Origin: Leuctra nigra
Taxonomy: Eukaryota; Arthropoda; Insecta; Plecoptera; Leuctridae
NCBI GenBank assembly: GCA_934045905.1
Contig: OW203762.1
Span: 17,330,345 to 17,394,344, forward strand
Length of the DNA: 64,000 nucleotides
Direction: 5' to 3'
Shown here: positions 12,301 through 22,176 of the stretch, piece after piece
Layout: every line of letters begins with the position of its first letter
How positions within the stretch are numbered: position 1 is the first letter of the stretch
Translations under genes and position numbers: made by a program
Notes under the pieces: model-generated
The model's input: only the letters and a program-made list of their open reading frames with translations
What the model was told of the DNA's origin: nothing
The model's database searches: none

Positions 12301-15300
12301 TACTGTGACAGGGCCGCGCAGTGAAGCATGTCCCGTGTCTGCCGAGACGACCTGCAACAAAATATAACATGCAAGTCTGTTACTGTGACAGGGCCGCGCA
12401 GTGAAGCATGTCCCGTGTCTGCCGAGACGACCTGCAACAAGATATAACATGCAAGTCTGTTACTGTGACAGGGCCGCGCAGTGAAGCATGTCCCGTGTCT
12501 GCCGAGACGACCTGCAAGTGGAACAAGATCCAGGCGAAGATCGACAATCTCTCGATACAGAACAAGGCGGTCGCGCACATGGAGCAGGTCGTAGCGACTG
12601 GCGTGGCGTCACGGGGCCAGTGGGGATGCGATCTCGCCAACCTGGAGCAGAGGCGTCAGCTCGCCGTCGACCCCGCCGTCAAGGCCGAACTCGAGGAGCA
12701 GATAAAAGCGGTCAAGGACTCCTTGCGCTACGCCGCGGTGCGTACCGACACATCAGCGTTGTTTACATAAGAGTGGGTTGCGAAATGACGGAATTCTTTT
12801 TTATATTAACCCAAACACTAGTCCGGAATCCACTCAGGGCAGAGTTGTGATTAGTAATAGGAATTTCATCAAAACGCAAACCACTCTCAAATGTGAATGC
12901 CGCTTTTCACCCAGGTTTTACTGACTCCATTACTCTTTGCCTCCAAATGCGTGATCCAATTTGTAAATGTTTTGTCGGATTTTCAAGTCAAATTATTATT
13001 ATGTTCTATATTCTCAACGGAGCCGAGGCTCCACAAGTGAGAATGTAATAGAGAATGGAGGAGAGGAAATTCGGTACCGGCATGTATCCTACTCCAGACG
13101 AAAGATACCAAGGGGGCCAACGGCTTAACGTCCCATCCGAAGGACGGTGTGACATTACGTCACGGGCCTCCACAACCCGCACCGTCGAGAGACTGATTAC
13201 AGGTGGAGGGAGGTCGTCACACTAACCCCCAAACAGCCCAGTCTCTCTGGCCCAACGGCAGCAACTGGCAAGGCAGACTGGCACCCATCCAACCGCTGAC
13301 CGCGCTCAATGTTGCGAAAGCCGTTACACCAGCCGTTGGGTATTCGTGCAAGCCCAAGACTTGCTCTAGCCCTAGCGAAAAGCTTCTTGAACTTGTGTTC
13401 TTCGTGTTCAGGGCAACATGGCCGACGCGCAAGAGGAGATGGTCGCTCTGGACAACGACCAGGACGAGTTGGACACGCAGGAGGTGGGCGACATGGTGAC
13501 GTCAGTGGATGAAGCGCGCTACCTCGTGGAGAAGCTGTACGAGGTGGCGGTCAACCAGGGCGCGGCGTCGGCGCGCAAGGTCGGTGCACCGCGAACATCC
13601 ACGGGCCTCACTAGGGCTGCACGTCATCATACACGTCATCATACAATACTCTGTGCAAATGTCAAACTGAGTGCGGCCCAGTGCGGTCAGTGGAAAACGC
13701 AATTAGAAAAATCGTAGGTGGTGGTAAATCACAGTTCATGGAGCAGGTTTGGCTCAAGAGGTTGAGCTCTGAACTTGTATTCCGGATGGACGGGGTTCAA
13801 TTCCCGTGGCCGTCCTTCTGACTGGGTGTTTTTGTGGTATTCCCTTAGTCGATAGGCAAATGCTGGGAAAGGATCCAAAAAATTTACCAGGAACGCTTTT
13901 TTACCCACTGATGAGTATAATATTAGTTAAATTCTACGGATGCATATTAGTGCAGAAACAAGCAAAATTGATTAAAAAAATAAATTGAGTTATTGAAGGC
14001 TGTCCACATTGCATTCACATCCATCGAACTCTTCAATAAAGGGATATCAAGACACGCAATTATACTTAATAATTCATATTTGTTATCAAAGTGCAGTGAA
14101 TATTGGTTGCTGGCGAGCTTCCGCGATAAGACGAATTTGACAAATATTTCAAAACTGTACAAATAATAATGTTTCGCTGAACTGTTAGGACATGGAGTAC
14201 GCCGCTATGGAGGCTCGCTTGAAGGAGGTGGAACATCAGAACAACCTCCTGAAAGTGACCATGGAGAACATCTACGACCGACAGAGATTGATCAACGCCG
14301 AGAATGTAGTGGCGGCCATTGAATCTTCTCGACCTTCTTCTCGTTCAGCTAGTCACGGTCGAAGAACTAGGGCGTAAGTTACTCTCTAGGCTGTACAACT
14401 TACCATTGAAATAGGCCACCATGGCAGGCTTAGAGTATTTCCAAGGTTATGCCGTAAGTGCTGCAGTGGCTTATTTCAGGAATAGCTTGAACAAGGTTTA
14501 CAACATGTGTAATATAATGGTGCGTACCACTTGTACCACCACGTACCACTTGTGTGGTAGTAGTACCTATCTGTGGTAATTAAGTGGTACACCACAGAAT
14601 AGCTGACAGCCGTCTTGTACTTCAAATAATGTGTATCTTCAAAAAAGAGCCATTGATTCTTCTACTCTATGAATGTATCGAGAGCATACAAGCTGATGCA
14701 CGGTAGTAGGGTCGTGGAAAAATGTGTCGATCATCCCTACGCTTATACCTAGGATGATAGCTTGGGGGGGATTGGCAACCTAATGACGTCACCCACGTTA
14801 GCTGATGCAGTACGCATTTGACCATGTATGATACTGACGAGGGAAATGTTGCCTTTCTTGCTGCATCGTCAATAAAATATTGGAGAGATATGTGTGTAGC
14901 ATCATTGTCTTCATTACAATGCAGAGCATTGTGTGATTGTATTTTAAAATCCATTATGTTGTGTAGTATACTTGTTTTGAAAGGTTTAATATCTCGAGGA
15001 ACTAGATCAAAATGTTAAAACCTGCGCCGACGGAAAAATATCACTTCAGCACTCTATTCACAACGTCTCACATAGGCAACGTGTTGATGTCTGAGATACA
15101 TCATTGTCTTCCTTAAAGATTAAAGAATTGTGAGAGATATATTGTGTGACATTTTATTGAATGATTCGAGGTATTTTCAACTGTTATAAAAGCGCGGCAT
15201 TTCCGTTAGCACACACATGGTTTTCAAGGTCACACGGGATGCCAATCCCCCCCAGTAATCGTCCTAGCTTAAACCATCCCGCCATATAACGGAGCGCTGG

Positions 15301-15492
15301 TATACCACTGTACGATCTCCGTTGTATGGCAGGAGGGTATAAGCGTAGGGATGATCGAGATATTATTCCAAAGCTGTACACATCATATTACATCACATAT
15401 GAGAAGCAACTATTTAGTGATCGAATGCGATTTGTTTCAGGCGAAGAGATGAAACGGTGATGCTGGAAGAACTTGTTTTAAACTACCCGTAA
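358..15492 (+). CDS. KIF21: KIF21-type kinesin, 3' part (motor C-half, neck, coiled coils), 13 exons
   Basis: Plus-end microtubule motor of the kinesin-4 class. Exons: 358-601, 759-869, 1342-1453, 2056-2258, 2325-2543, 2654-2782, 2995-3180, 3783-4043, 5792-5930 (or from 5774), 12472-12737, 13412-13579, 14189-14373, 15441-15492; phases agree throughout and give about 757 codons. Visible motor motifs are switch I (SSRSHAIF), switch II (DLAGSER), the helix [17 protein letters not shown] and the neck [15 protein letters not shown]. Long charged coiled-coil segments follow. The segment [11 protein letters not shown] followed by a basic coiled coil resembles the KIF21 region after its regulatory coiled coil, which favours KIF21 over KIF4 or KIF7/27. 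The N terminus is outside the window. The reading ends at TAA 15490-15492 with no WD40 propeller, unlike vertebrate KIF21A/B. Two introns carry amplified splice borders (3932-4567, 7092-12516). Confidence 0.85.
1554..1740. mobile_element. MITE-like element with 19-bp TIRs in kinesin intron
   Basis: Positions 1555-1573 are the exact reverse complement of 1721-1739. The element is about 187 bp and has no coding capacity, as expected of a non-autonomous DNA transposon. It lies in the intron between exons 1342-1453 and 2056-2258. Confidence 0.7.
3442..3580. mobile_element. MITE of the AGGGCCGGT(T/A)TT family, copy 1
   Basis: It opens with AGGGCCGGTTTTTCAAT and closes with its near-complement ATTGAAAGACCGGCCCT. 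Related copies are at 21511-21681 (same interior words, such as AAACCAGTAGTTA) and, more distantly, 61921-62157. Confidence 0.7.
3932..4567 (+). repeat. Five tandem copies of a kinesin exon 3' end plus its splice donor
   Basis: The last ~110 bp of exon 3783-4043 and about 20 bp of intron are repeated four more times downstream, with spacing of 121, 130, 135 and 121 bp. Donor-like sites lie at 4044, 4165, 4295, 4430 (all GTGAGT) and 4551 (GTGCGT). Only the donor at 4044 keeps the phase needed by exon 5792-5930; the frame hits a stop at 4071-4073 when read through. Copies differ by small substitutions and a 15-bp internal duplication (near 4405-4425). Confidence 0.85.
4629..4700. repeat. Perfect 20-bp-arm hairpin with GTGCGATCAC core
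   Basis: Arms 4629-4648 and 4681-4700 are exact reverse complements around a 32-bp loop. The loop and arm words (TTGTCACCGTGACAAGAAAG, then TTATGTGATCGCACCC) recur at 5151-5203 and, in the opposite sense, at 18956-19030, so this belongs to a short dispersed inverted-repeat family. Confidence 0.7.
5151..5203. repeat. Second copy of the TTGTCACCGTGACAA / GTGATCGCACCC element
   Basis: It shares the palindrome TTGTCACCGTGACAA and the segment ending TTATGTGATCGCACCCC with 4636-4680. It is apparently truncated, with no matching left arm. Confidence 0.6.
5409..5724. mobile_element. Inverted-repeat element rich in TTGAATTCAA, copy 1
   Basis: The left end (AGGCTGAATTACACGATTCA) pairs with a right end near 5690-5724 that reads TTGAACCGTGTATTCAGGCT. 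Inside are many copies of the palindromic word TTGAATTCAA. A longer relative occupies 33313-33844. It is non-coding and resembles a MITE or foldback element. Confidence 0.7.
6690..7088. mobile_element. Foldback element with ~110-bp inverted arms abutting the 80-bp satellite
   Basis: The core TIRs 6777-6803 and 6963-6989 match in 26 of 27 bases, and similarity continues outward (6690-6776 against 6990-7085) with more divergence. A second small inverted repeat sits inside (around 6858-6915, AGACGTTT and its complement). The right end lies within a few bases of the first 80-bp satellite unit at 7092. Confidence 0.75.
7092..12516 (+). repeat. 80-bp satellite (68 copies) built from a kinesin splice acceptor and exon start
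   Basis: Units start at 7092 and recur every 80 bp up to 12451; one single-base deletion near 8974 shifts the register by one. That gives 67 full units and a final partial unit that runs directly into exon 12472-12737. Each unit holds the acceptor TGTTACTGTGACAG followed by about 45 bp identical to the start of that exon, then AACAAGATATAACATGCAAG. Read in the exon frame, every internal unit meets TAA shortly after the copied coding part; only the last unit stays open. Most units differ from consensus by zero to two bases. Confidence 0.95.
13010..13345 (-). mobile_element. 5S-rRNA-derived SINE, reverse copy with internal deletion
   Basis: This is the reverse complement of the SINE at 53661-54040: the tail GGAGCCGAGGCTCCACAAGT, a middle with CGGCTTAACGTCCCATCCGA, and the 5S-like part CACCCATCCAACCGCTGACC. 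About 35 bp of the 5S box region is missing. It lies in the intron before exon 13412-13579. Confidence 0.75.
13742..13950 (+). mobile_element. tRNA-derived SINE, copy 1
   Basis: The head has a box-A-like TGGCTCAAGAGGTTGAG and a box-B-like GGGTTCAATTCCCG, the spacing of a tRNA promoter. The body reads TAGTCGATAGGCAAATGCTG and is shared with 19062-19262, 31575-31830 and, more diverged, 35985-36175. Confidence 0.75.
14727..15360. mobile_element. ~630-bp element with inverted ends (GATCATCCCTACGCTTATA)
   Basis: The left end TCGATCATCCCTACGCTTAT and right end ATAAGCGTAGGGATGATCGA are complementary. The stretches next to them, with GGGGGGGATTGGCA, also pair. No transposase frame is seen. It sits in the last kinesin intron. 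Confidence 0.65.
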
Positions 15493-15579
15493 CTGCGTAA
15501 CCCGTCCGAGCATCATTACCAGAGTTTGACTTACATCAAGATTTACGTCCAATACAACTTCCAGTACTAAACACCAGTG

Positions 15580-15585
15580 AATAAA
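15580..15585 (+). terminator. Polyadenylation signal AATAAA of the kinesin gene
   Basis: AATAAA lies 88 bases after the kinesin stop codon. Confidence 0.6.
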
Positions 15586-17231
15586 ATAGTTCGTTGTTTT
15601 GCACGGCGTTGTTTCTTGTCAAGAACATTGCACAGTGACATTTTGTCGACATTGTCGTAGTTAGCTAAATGAAAAGTGAATATTCTCATTCTCACAGACA
15701 AGGTAATTGTCAGCCGTGTTAGGGACGTTGTTTACTTTTTTAATAACTGATCGAATGTTCAAGTTCCATTATCGACCTGTCAGAAGCGCAAGTAAATTTC
15801 ACCAAAATTAGGCTGACAATATTCATTTCATTCATTTCATTTCTTTGACCGATTAAATTCGCCATGTCAATCAGAATGACATTAGTTTGTACATACTATT
15901 TAATATTTATATTGAATTCGTACAAAATGAAGTTGTTGACATTCGCGTCAACATTTGGAGGAGGGGGGGGGGGGGGGGATGAGACACTTGTTCCTCCATG
16001 GAATTTTACGAACACAAATAATATACATAATAGACATACAGGACCCTTACCAAATATCGCCAATTGATAGCACGCCTATCTTAATAAGCCGTAGTAGCAC
16101 CGACCTAGAACTCAGCACCATCGTATAGCACAAACATTTGGCAGTATTTGGTAAGAGTTCAGATCTACATAATAAGGGTCTCATATATTTATATAACGTA
16201 CGATAATGTATACCTACGTATTCTAAATACAATTGCATGTACCTGACTATTGAGTGACAATAAATTATATAGCACTTTCTCTGTGTTTTCTTTTTGCTTG
16301 CACTGCCCAGGTCAAACTGTTCAACCGACCGACCTGAATTTTGCACACGTACTAATGTAGGTATGTGGTCTCTGGGATCGTTTTTGAACAGGCTTCTGTG
16401 ATTGGTTGATAAATGAAATAGTCTGTAGCTCACACCATTCGACGTATGAAATCGAAATTTCATAGTCGCTCGTCCGTCACTCGCACGGAGTGTTTTCGTG
16501 CCCGACAAATGCTGACCACATAGTAGGAGCAAAGTTATGACAGTAAGCGATGAAAATGTAGATAAAGGTTCAATACATGTCACCTCGGCCTTGCTTTTTC
16601 GATATTAATAACCGTTTGTTAAAGTTAGTCATTATATTTTGTATTTCGCTCGAAATCCACTCCAAATCGCTTTTGGCGGGAAAAAATATATGACCGGCCT
16701 TAACTATTTTAGAGTAGTTCCTAAAAATTATAATTTAAACTTTTAAATCTAATAAAACAATATCACCAATAAAAAATCTAACAGAAATAGAAAATCGTTT
16801 ACAAAATTGAATTAAAAAATCTGAAATCGTGCCTAAGCAGACCAATTATTTCAATTTTGTCAATATTATACAAATTCACCAATAAAACACAATATTATAC
16901 AAATATTATACAATATTATATACAAAATGTATACAATATTATACAAATTCTTAAAAAATATAATATAGTCGGTTCAGTTCCAAGGCCTGTAGAGCAGATG
17001 ACTTGCAAACGCATATAAAATCGCATGTAATACGAAGGCTCGCTTATCAACGCGTTACACAGAGCGTTTTCCTAGAATAAAAAAATATGATCTTTCAAGC
17101 TATAAATAGCTGGTTGTACATTACGTCTTTGACTATCGCCGAGGAGGCCGTGACGAAAAAAATGAATCTTGACATTGACGTACGTCATCATCAGTTTTAC
17201 TCTAGTTTCTGACACATTTCAATATTCGATC
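15586..17231. other. Intergenic stretch, kinesin to MDH1B-like gene
   Basis: AT-rich and without a supported gene. It holds a G-tract at 15961-15978, a dispersed repeat with CCGACCTGAATTTTGCACAC near 16329-16350, and a repeat at 16970-17080 related to 32680-32808. Confidence 0.5.
16970..17080 (+). repeat. Dispersed repeat (GTTCAGTTCCAAGG ... AACGCGTTACACAGAGCG), copy 1
   Basis: It shares TCAGTTCCAAGG, TAGAGCAG, ACTTGC and TCAACGCGTT(A/G)CAC in the same order with 32680-32808. The right-hand part also occurs at 39560-39601. Confidence 0.6.
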
Positions 17232-20200
17232 ATGAAACCACCGGAGAATAAACCCATCCTACACGTTGGCATCACGGACGCTTCCAGTGACATTGCCAGC
17301 TACTTGATGTTTCTGCTTGGTAGAGGCGAAGTGTTTGGTACAGACCAGCCTCTTGCACTTCACTTGATCGACTCAATTCCACTGCAAAGTAAACTGGAGG
17401 CGGTTGCAAGAGAGTTGGAGTTCTGTGCATTTCCACTGCTCAAAGGTAGATTTTAGCTGGTTGTATAGCTTGAGAGTCAAAACATTTGGCTGCAATGTTT
17501 GCTTCGTGCATTCACACGACGCATTTTATATGTGGATGGTAATGTTAAACTGTTCAAGGACAGATATCGATGGTCACATTTTAACTTATAACCGTTTGGC
17601 CATCAGGCAAAAGAGGTAGGTAGCTTTCTGAAGCCCTACAATCGATTGGTCGTTCTGCCTTACGGCACAATACGGTTACAATAAATAAATTAACCATGTG
17701 GATATTCGTACATTCAAACGTACGTGTACAGGGGGACAAACCTCCTTATGAATCATAACTTGGGAGTTATGAGGTGATAACTTTTTCGAGAATAAGCCCC
17801 ATGGATAAGAACAGGATAGCCAATCTACATTTGAATCATTAGATCCTATGCAAGATGAAGAAGTATGTTGGCCATGCGTACGTTTTGAACGTACGAATAT
17901 CCATTCCGATTAATTAAAAACAGAGATAGCTGAAAACAGGTGGTTGCCAAAGTGAACTAAAGTCGTGTAACAGTTTAAAGCCAACTTATATTTCGTGGAC
18001 GAAAACACCACACCACGAAACGTCAGTTATCTATGAACAGATAGTTCATTCACATTTCCCCACCGATGGCTGTCACCTTATCGCGGTGGTGGAGTTTGTG
18101 TTGGCCAATGATCCATTGCAGCTACGCCGGCGAGCATATGCTCATGTGACCCATGCCGGACAGGTCAGTGGTGAGGTCCAGACAACGAGAAGCCAGGGTT
18201 GGTCTAACCATGTCCTCCCTTGAATTTGCGGTCCCCATCGGGCCGGCCTTCCCCCTCGAGATGGTGATCCCCCTGAAATCGGGTTCCGCTGGTCCGAATC
18301 CTCACACCCCCCGGTCCGCTCCCATTCCGGCCTGGCCTTCCCACCAGTGCTGGACTCTTTCGGATCGGGCCCGCTAGGTCGACCGCCTCCCCATGTCCTC
18401 CACTTAATTTAACAAAGTTTAAAGTAAAAATTAATGTGCGCAATATAACCTCGTCGTTGACGCGCCGTAAACCCTAATAATCTAATCTAATCTAATCATT
18501 CACATTACCTACACTACAACTGGTAGCGAGAGAATAATACCTTTCATACTCGTACTTTTGCTTTTTCGTTGTTTAGAGATTTCTGAATTTCGATTGAGTA
18601 TCACGCCGATATACATAACAACTACCATCCATTTATAAATCTGCATAATGAGTAGGTAAATATCGCATCTGGTGTTGGTCCATTTGACAGAAATCACGAC
18701 GTCGCAGTTCTATCACGGCACCTTCCAGAAGTCTGATGTTCTAGTCCTGCTCGTCAGACCGACTAGGAAGTCAGGGCTGCTGCCGAAGAACTACCTCTAC
18801 CCTTACGTGGACACGTTCAAGAAACACGTGAGAACTGAAACACTCTCACTTTGTTAGAACTTAGTTATTTTGGTAATGCTGGTGTCTGAAAACGTTTGCA
18901 TGTAGAGGCAAGTTTATCTCAATTGTGAAAAACTAAGCGATGAGCCGCTAGGTCCAGGGGTGCGATCACATAAAATGATAACTCCCTTGTCACGGGCAAA
19001 GAAGTTAATATTTTATGTTATCGCACCCCTGAGTGATATCTATAGTTTTTTCCCCGAAAATAAAAAGAAAGCGGGTTCGATTCCCGCGGCCGTCCTTCCT
19101 GACTGTTTTTTGTAGTATTCCCTCAGTCGACAGGCAAATGCTGGGAAAGTACCCTACTAATAGGCCACGGCCGCCTCCTTCCCACCTTCCATCCTTACCT
19201 ACTCTTCACCATCATCTCCCAATCATCCACATAATCATTCATCCGTCGCCATCAGCCTCGCTGCAGACCAATGCGACGTTTAGCCACAGACAAAAAATAT
19301 ATCTATAGTAAATTGCACTTTTTTACAGTAGGTACCTACTGTAAAAATAGTGCCAAAGAGTTTGGTGACTTTTTGTATTGTCTTGAACGGCACAAACACA
19401 TCCACAATGAGGAAATAACTGAATTTAATTGGGGGTTTAGTAATCTTTACAAAAACTGCACCAGGATTTTTTTATTCTTCTCACTCCCAGGGATTGGCTC
19501 TCGCTCTCTTCTCTAAACCCACGGTCCACGTGGTTGTCTTCGGCCTCCACTCCAACGTGCACGCCACCCTCCTCGCCGACTACATCGCCGACCCCAGAGC
19601 GATCACGACGGTGACGCGCCTCGCTGCCGCGCGCGCGGAGGCATTGTTGACGACGAAGGTCATGGAGGCGGTGATCGGTGACGAGGTGCTGGAGGAGGCG
19701 GTCACCAGTGTCGAGGTGTGGGGCAACAGTGCGGGCAACCAGTGGATCAACGCTCAACGCGCGAGGGTCCACGATAAAGACGTCGCGACGTTGCTTAGAG
19801 ACGACATCTTCTTGAGGGTGGAGTTCGTTCAGGTAATCGACGACGTCAGATGAAAGTTGACGAGTAGAGGAGCACCTACCTTCGCCAAAATAGGTATATA
19901 ATCACTGGAACCCTAACAAATCATAAAGGGCGCCGTAGAAAGTGCGTGCGTACTACACGTCACATGCATATTACAAAATAACTTTAATCTAAAGTTTGGA
20001 GAAAAGATGTTTTTTCTAATGAAACACAAAAATATTAAAATTCGAATGTTAGAATAATAGAATGTTGTGGTTCCACCAGAAAAAGTTAATTTATTTTTAT
20101 GATAAAGCGTGAATGTGCTCTTATCCATCGGCTGGGCATAGTACAAGGTAATACCAGTACAGGGCCAATTTCTTAACTAATTTGTCAATATACAAAATAT

Positions 20201-22176
20201 TTAGTACTTTGGGAAACGCCAAATCTTTGTAATTGCCACTGGAAACTAAGCTGCTTTTGGTGATATTTATTTACTGTCATTACTACCTCTAACTCTTGAC
20301 TTTCTAGAACACTGAATCTGATCGTGTGATGTACGAATGGAGCCCCAACGAGTACCCCGTGTCGTCCGCCCGTGCCATCGCCGAGCACCTGAAGGAGCTC
20401 TGGTTCGGAACACGCCAAGGCACCACCGCCTCCATGGGTGTCTTGTACGCACTCTCTTCGCGCACCCCGCCGGTCTTCCTCTCACTTCCGGTCACGATAT
20501 TCGACAAGAAGTACACCGTTGACGAGGTTGGCACTGCAAATACTTCTGCTCGAGACAAAGCTTGAATATTAACGAACTGCATTAAAAGTCGGCTGTAAAT
20601 CACACCAAGGTAAAGTTTTTAAACTAGGAAAATTCTCTGTGTAGCACGTTAAGGATGAACCAGCGCTTTGAATGACTATATTCATAACATGAGATAAATT
20701 AATTCAGAAAACGCATGTTTAAACTTTAAAACAAATTTTTATAATGTAATATGTGGAGAATAATACGATATGAGATGATGAGGATTTTTTTAACAAAGTA
20801 TTCGTAAAATAATTTTGTTAAGAATACAGCAGTGGTTTTGACTAGTTCAGTTGTCCCATGTTAAATGGCCATATATCAAGATTTTCAAACATTTAAATGC
20901 CATTATCTCAGAAATTAAGTCGGTGACAAGAGTATTTTAAGTTTTCAATGCATTCAGTATTAGTCGAAGAATATTTCTTTAGTTTTCTGTTGAAATTGTT
21001 GGTGAGGATTAAAAATTATTTAGAATAGTGTAAGAAATTAATTCGTTCCCCCATAAGAGCTATGTAAAAATCTCGAACTTTGAAAACGTTTTACACAAAA
21101 GTTAGGTCGGTAAGGTATACAGTTTTTGTTCTTATATTGTAGATAATACTATAAGGAACAAAATAAAATGGTTTGGAAAAAAATTGTTGGTAGATGACCT
21201 GGTGATGGTTCATCCTTAAGCCTTCGATTTGCTTGTTATTGTTATGCGTGTGAAATTTGTTTCTCTACAGACATTGGGATTTCTAATGAATTCGTCAAAG
21301 GAGCAGTTATAAACTATCTCAAACTATATTGGTAAATTTTACAAATATTTTGAAAGAAGCACAAAATGTCTGAAAATGTCAGTAACTCTTTAAAATTTTC
21401 AAAAACACCTAAAATGCTGGTCCCAATGTGCAAAATTTTATGATTATTGGTCAAACGGTTCCAGTGTCAATTTTCAGATTTTTCTTTGTGCTGAAAGACC
21501 ACACCAAGACTAAGGACCGGTTTTTCAATGCCCTGCTAAACCAGTAGTTAGGTTATAAACGGTCATTCAAGGTAAGTCATTGGTGGTTGCCATGCCAATA
21601 CAGTACCTTTGAAACACTTCAAAGGGACCTTTTTAATAAAATCTGTTTAATTTTTAGCACAGTATTGAAAAACTGGCCCTAAACGTCGCCGCTGACGACG
21701 TCATCAGAGAGAACACAACTGCAGACACATCGAGGACGTCAAGGAGTTCTCTTGGTATTGATACTCGATGCACTTGTAGACGATTCTGAGAGACGGCTGC
21801 TTCACCACGAGACTAAACGACGCCGTTGACGAGGTCCTCAGAGAGTACACAACTGCAGACACATCGAGGACGTGAAGGAATTATCTTGGAGTTGATACTC
21901 GATGTACTTGCAGACGCTTCTGAGAGACGGCTGCTTCACGACGAGACTAAACGACGGCGCTGACGAGGTCCTCAGAGAGTACACAACTGCGGACACATCG
22001 AGGACGTCAAGGAGTTCTCTTGGTATTGATACTCGATGTACTTGCAGACGCTTCTGGGAGACGGCTGCTTCACGACGAGGCTAAACGACGCCGCCGCCGA
22101 GGTCCTTAAAGAGTACAAAACAGCGCTTAGCATAATCGAGGAAGACAAGAAAGACAAGAAGACCAGGTTCCTCTAG
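17232..22176 (+). CDS. MDH1B: MDH1B-like putative malate dehydrogenase relative, 5 exons
   Basis: A divergent member of the lactate/malate dehydrogenase family with no proven enzyme activity. Exons: 17232-17445, 18691-18827, 19491-19832, 20308-20526, 22048-22176; phases agree and give 346 aa. The N-terminal GEVFG segment, the segment VEVWGNSAGN and the helix EHLKELWFGT fit MDH1B. In active malate dehydrogenases the WGN motif is followed by the proton-relay histidine; here it is Ser, so catalysis is doubtful. Vertebrate MDH1B has roughly 170 more N-terminal residues; either they are absent or upstream exons were missed, so the ATG at 17232 is provisional. The donor at 20527 (GTTGGC) is weak. 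Three copies of the terminal exon exist (acceptors before 21780, 21914, 22048); the last gives the family-like end in EEDKKDKKTRFL. Confidence 0.75.
17699..17904. mobile_element. MITE-like inverted repeat in MDH1B intron 1
   Basis: GGATATTCGTACATTCAAAC near 17699 is mirrored by GTTTTGAACGTACGAATATCC ending near 17904, with the palindromic CGTACG at both inner edges. No coding content. Confidence 0.65.
18100..18500. repeat. GC-rich probable retroelement 3' fragment ending in TAATC repeats
   Basis: A sharply GC-rich block (about 18120-18390) inside an AT-rich intron ends in a short run of TAATC units near 18475-18498, as non-LTR element tails often do. No protein domain was recognised, so the origin is inferred. 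Confidence 0.3.
18956..19030. mobile_element. 75-bp mini inverted-repeat element (AGGGGTGCGATCACATAAAA)
   Basis: Left arm AGGGGTGCGATCACATAAAA and right arm TTTTATGTTATCGCACCCCT pair with two mismatches. The arms match the core at 4660-4680 and 5185-5203. Confidence 0.7.
19062..19262 (+). mobile_element. tRNA-derived SINE, 5'-truncated copy 2
   Basis: It begins at the box-B region (GCGGGTTCGATTCCCGCGGC), continues with CAGTCGACAGGCAAATGCTG and ends in a CATC-rich tail. It lies directly before MDH1B exon 19491-19832. Confidence 0.75.
21511..21681. mobile_element. MITE of the AGGGCCGGT(T/A)TT family, copy 2
   Basis: Ends TAAGGACCGGTTTTTCAATG and TATTGAAAAACTGGCCCTAA are complementary with few mismatches. 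The interior is similar to 3442-3580. It directly borders the terminal-exon array of MDH1B. Confidence 0.7.
21682..22115 (+). repeat. 134-bp tandem array of the MDH1B terminal exon with its acceptor
   Basis: The acceptor plus exon start recurs at exact 134-bp spacing: exon-like starts at 21780, 21914 and 22048, preceded by CACTTGTAG, TACTTGCAG and TACTTGCAG. A partial leading copy starts at 21682. Each copy opens with T(I/L)L(R/G)DGCFTTRLND in frame. Copy 1 ends at TGA after TADTSRT, copy 2 runs to TAA at 22082-22084, and copy 3 carries the lysine-rich end. Copies differ by several substitutions, so the array is not brand new. Confidence 0.85.

Noticed and set aside
7092..12516. CRISPR array
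   Set aside because: The regular 80-bp spacing has no variable spacers; whole units are identical, and the context is an insect-type intron.
7104..12640. Dozens of overlapping 76-residue minus-strand frames ([14 protein letters not shown]...)
   Set aside because: They are one 80-bp repeat read in a frame that is open for about 230 bases. The period is not a multiple of three, so the frame drifts and closes. No family similarity.
16047..16583. 178-residue minus-strand frame
   Set aside because: It overlaps a dispersed repeat motif (near 16329-16350), has no recognisable domain and no splice or signal context; probably a chance frame in repeat DNA.
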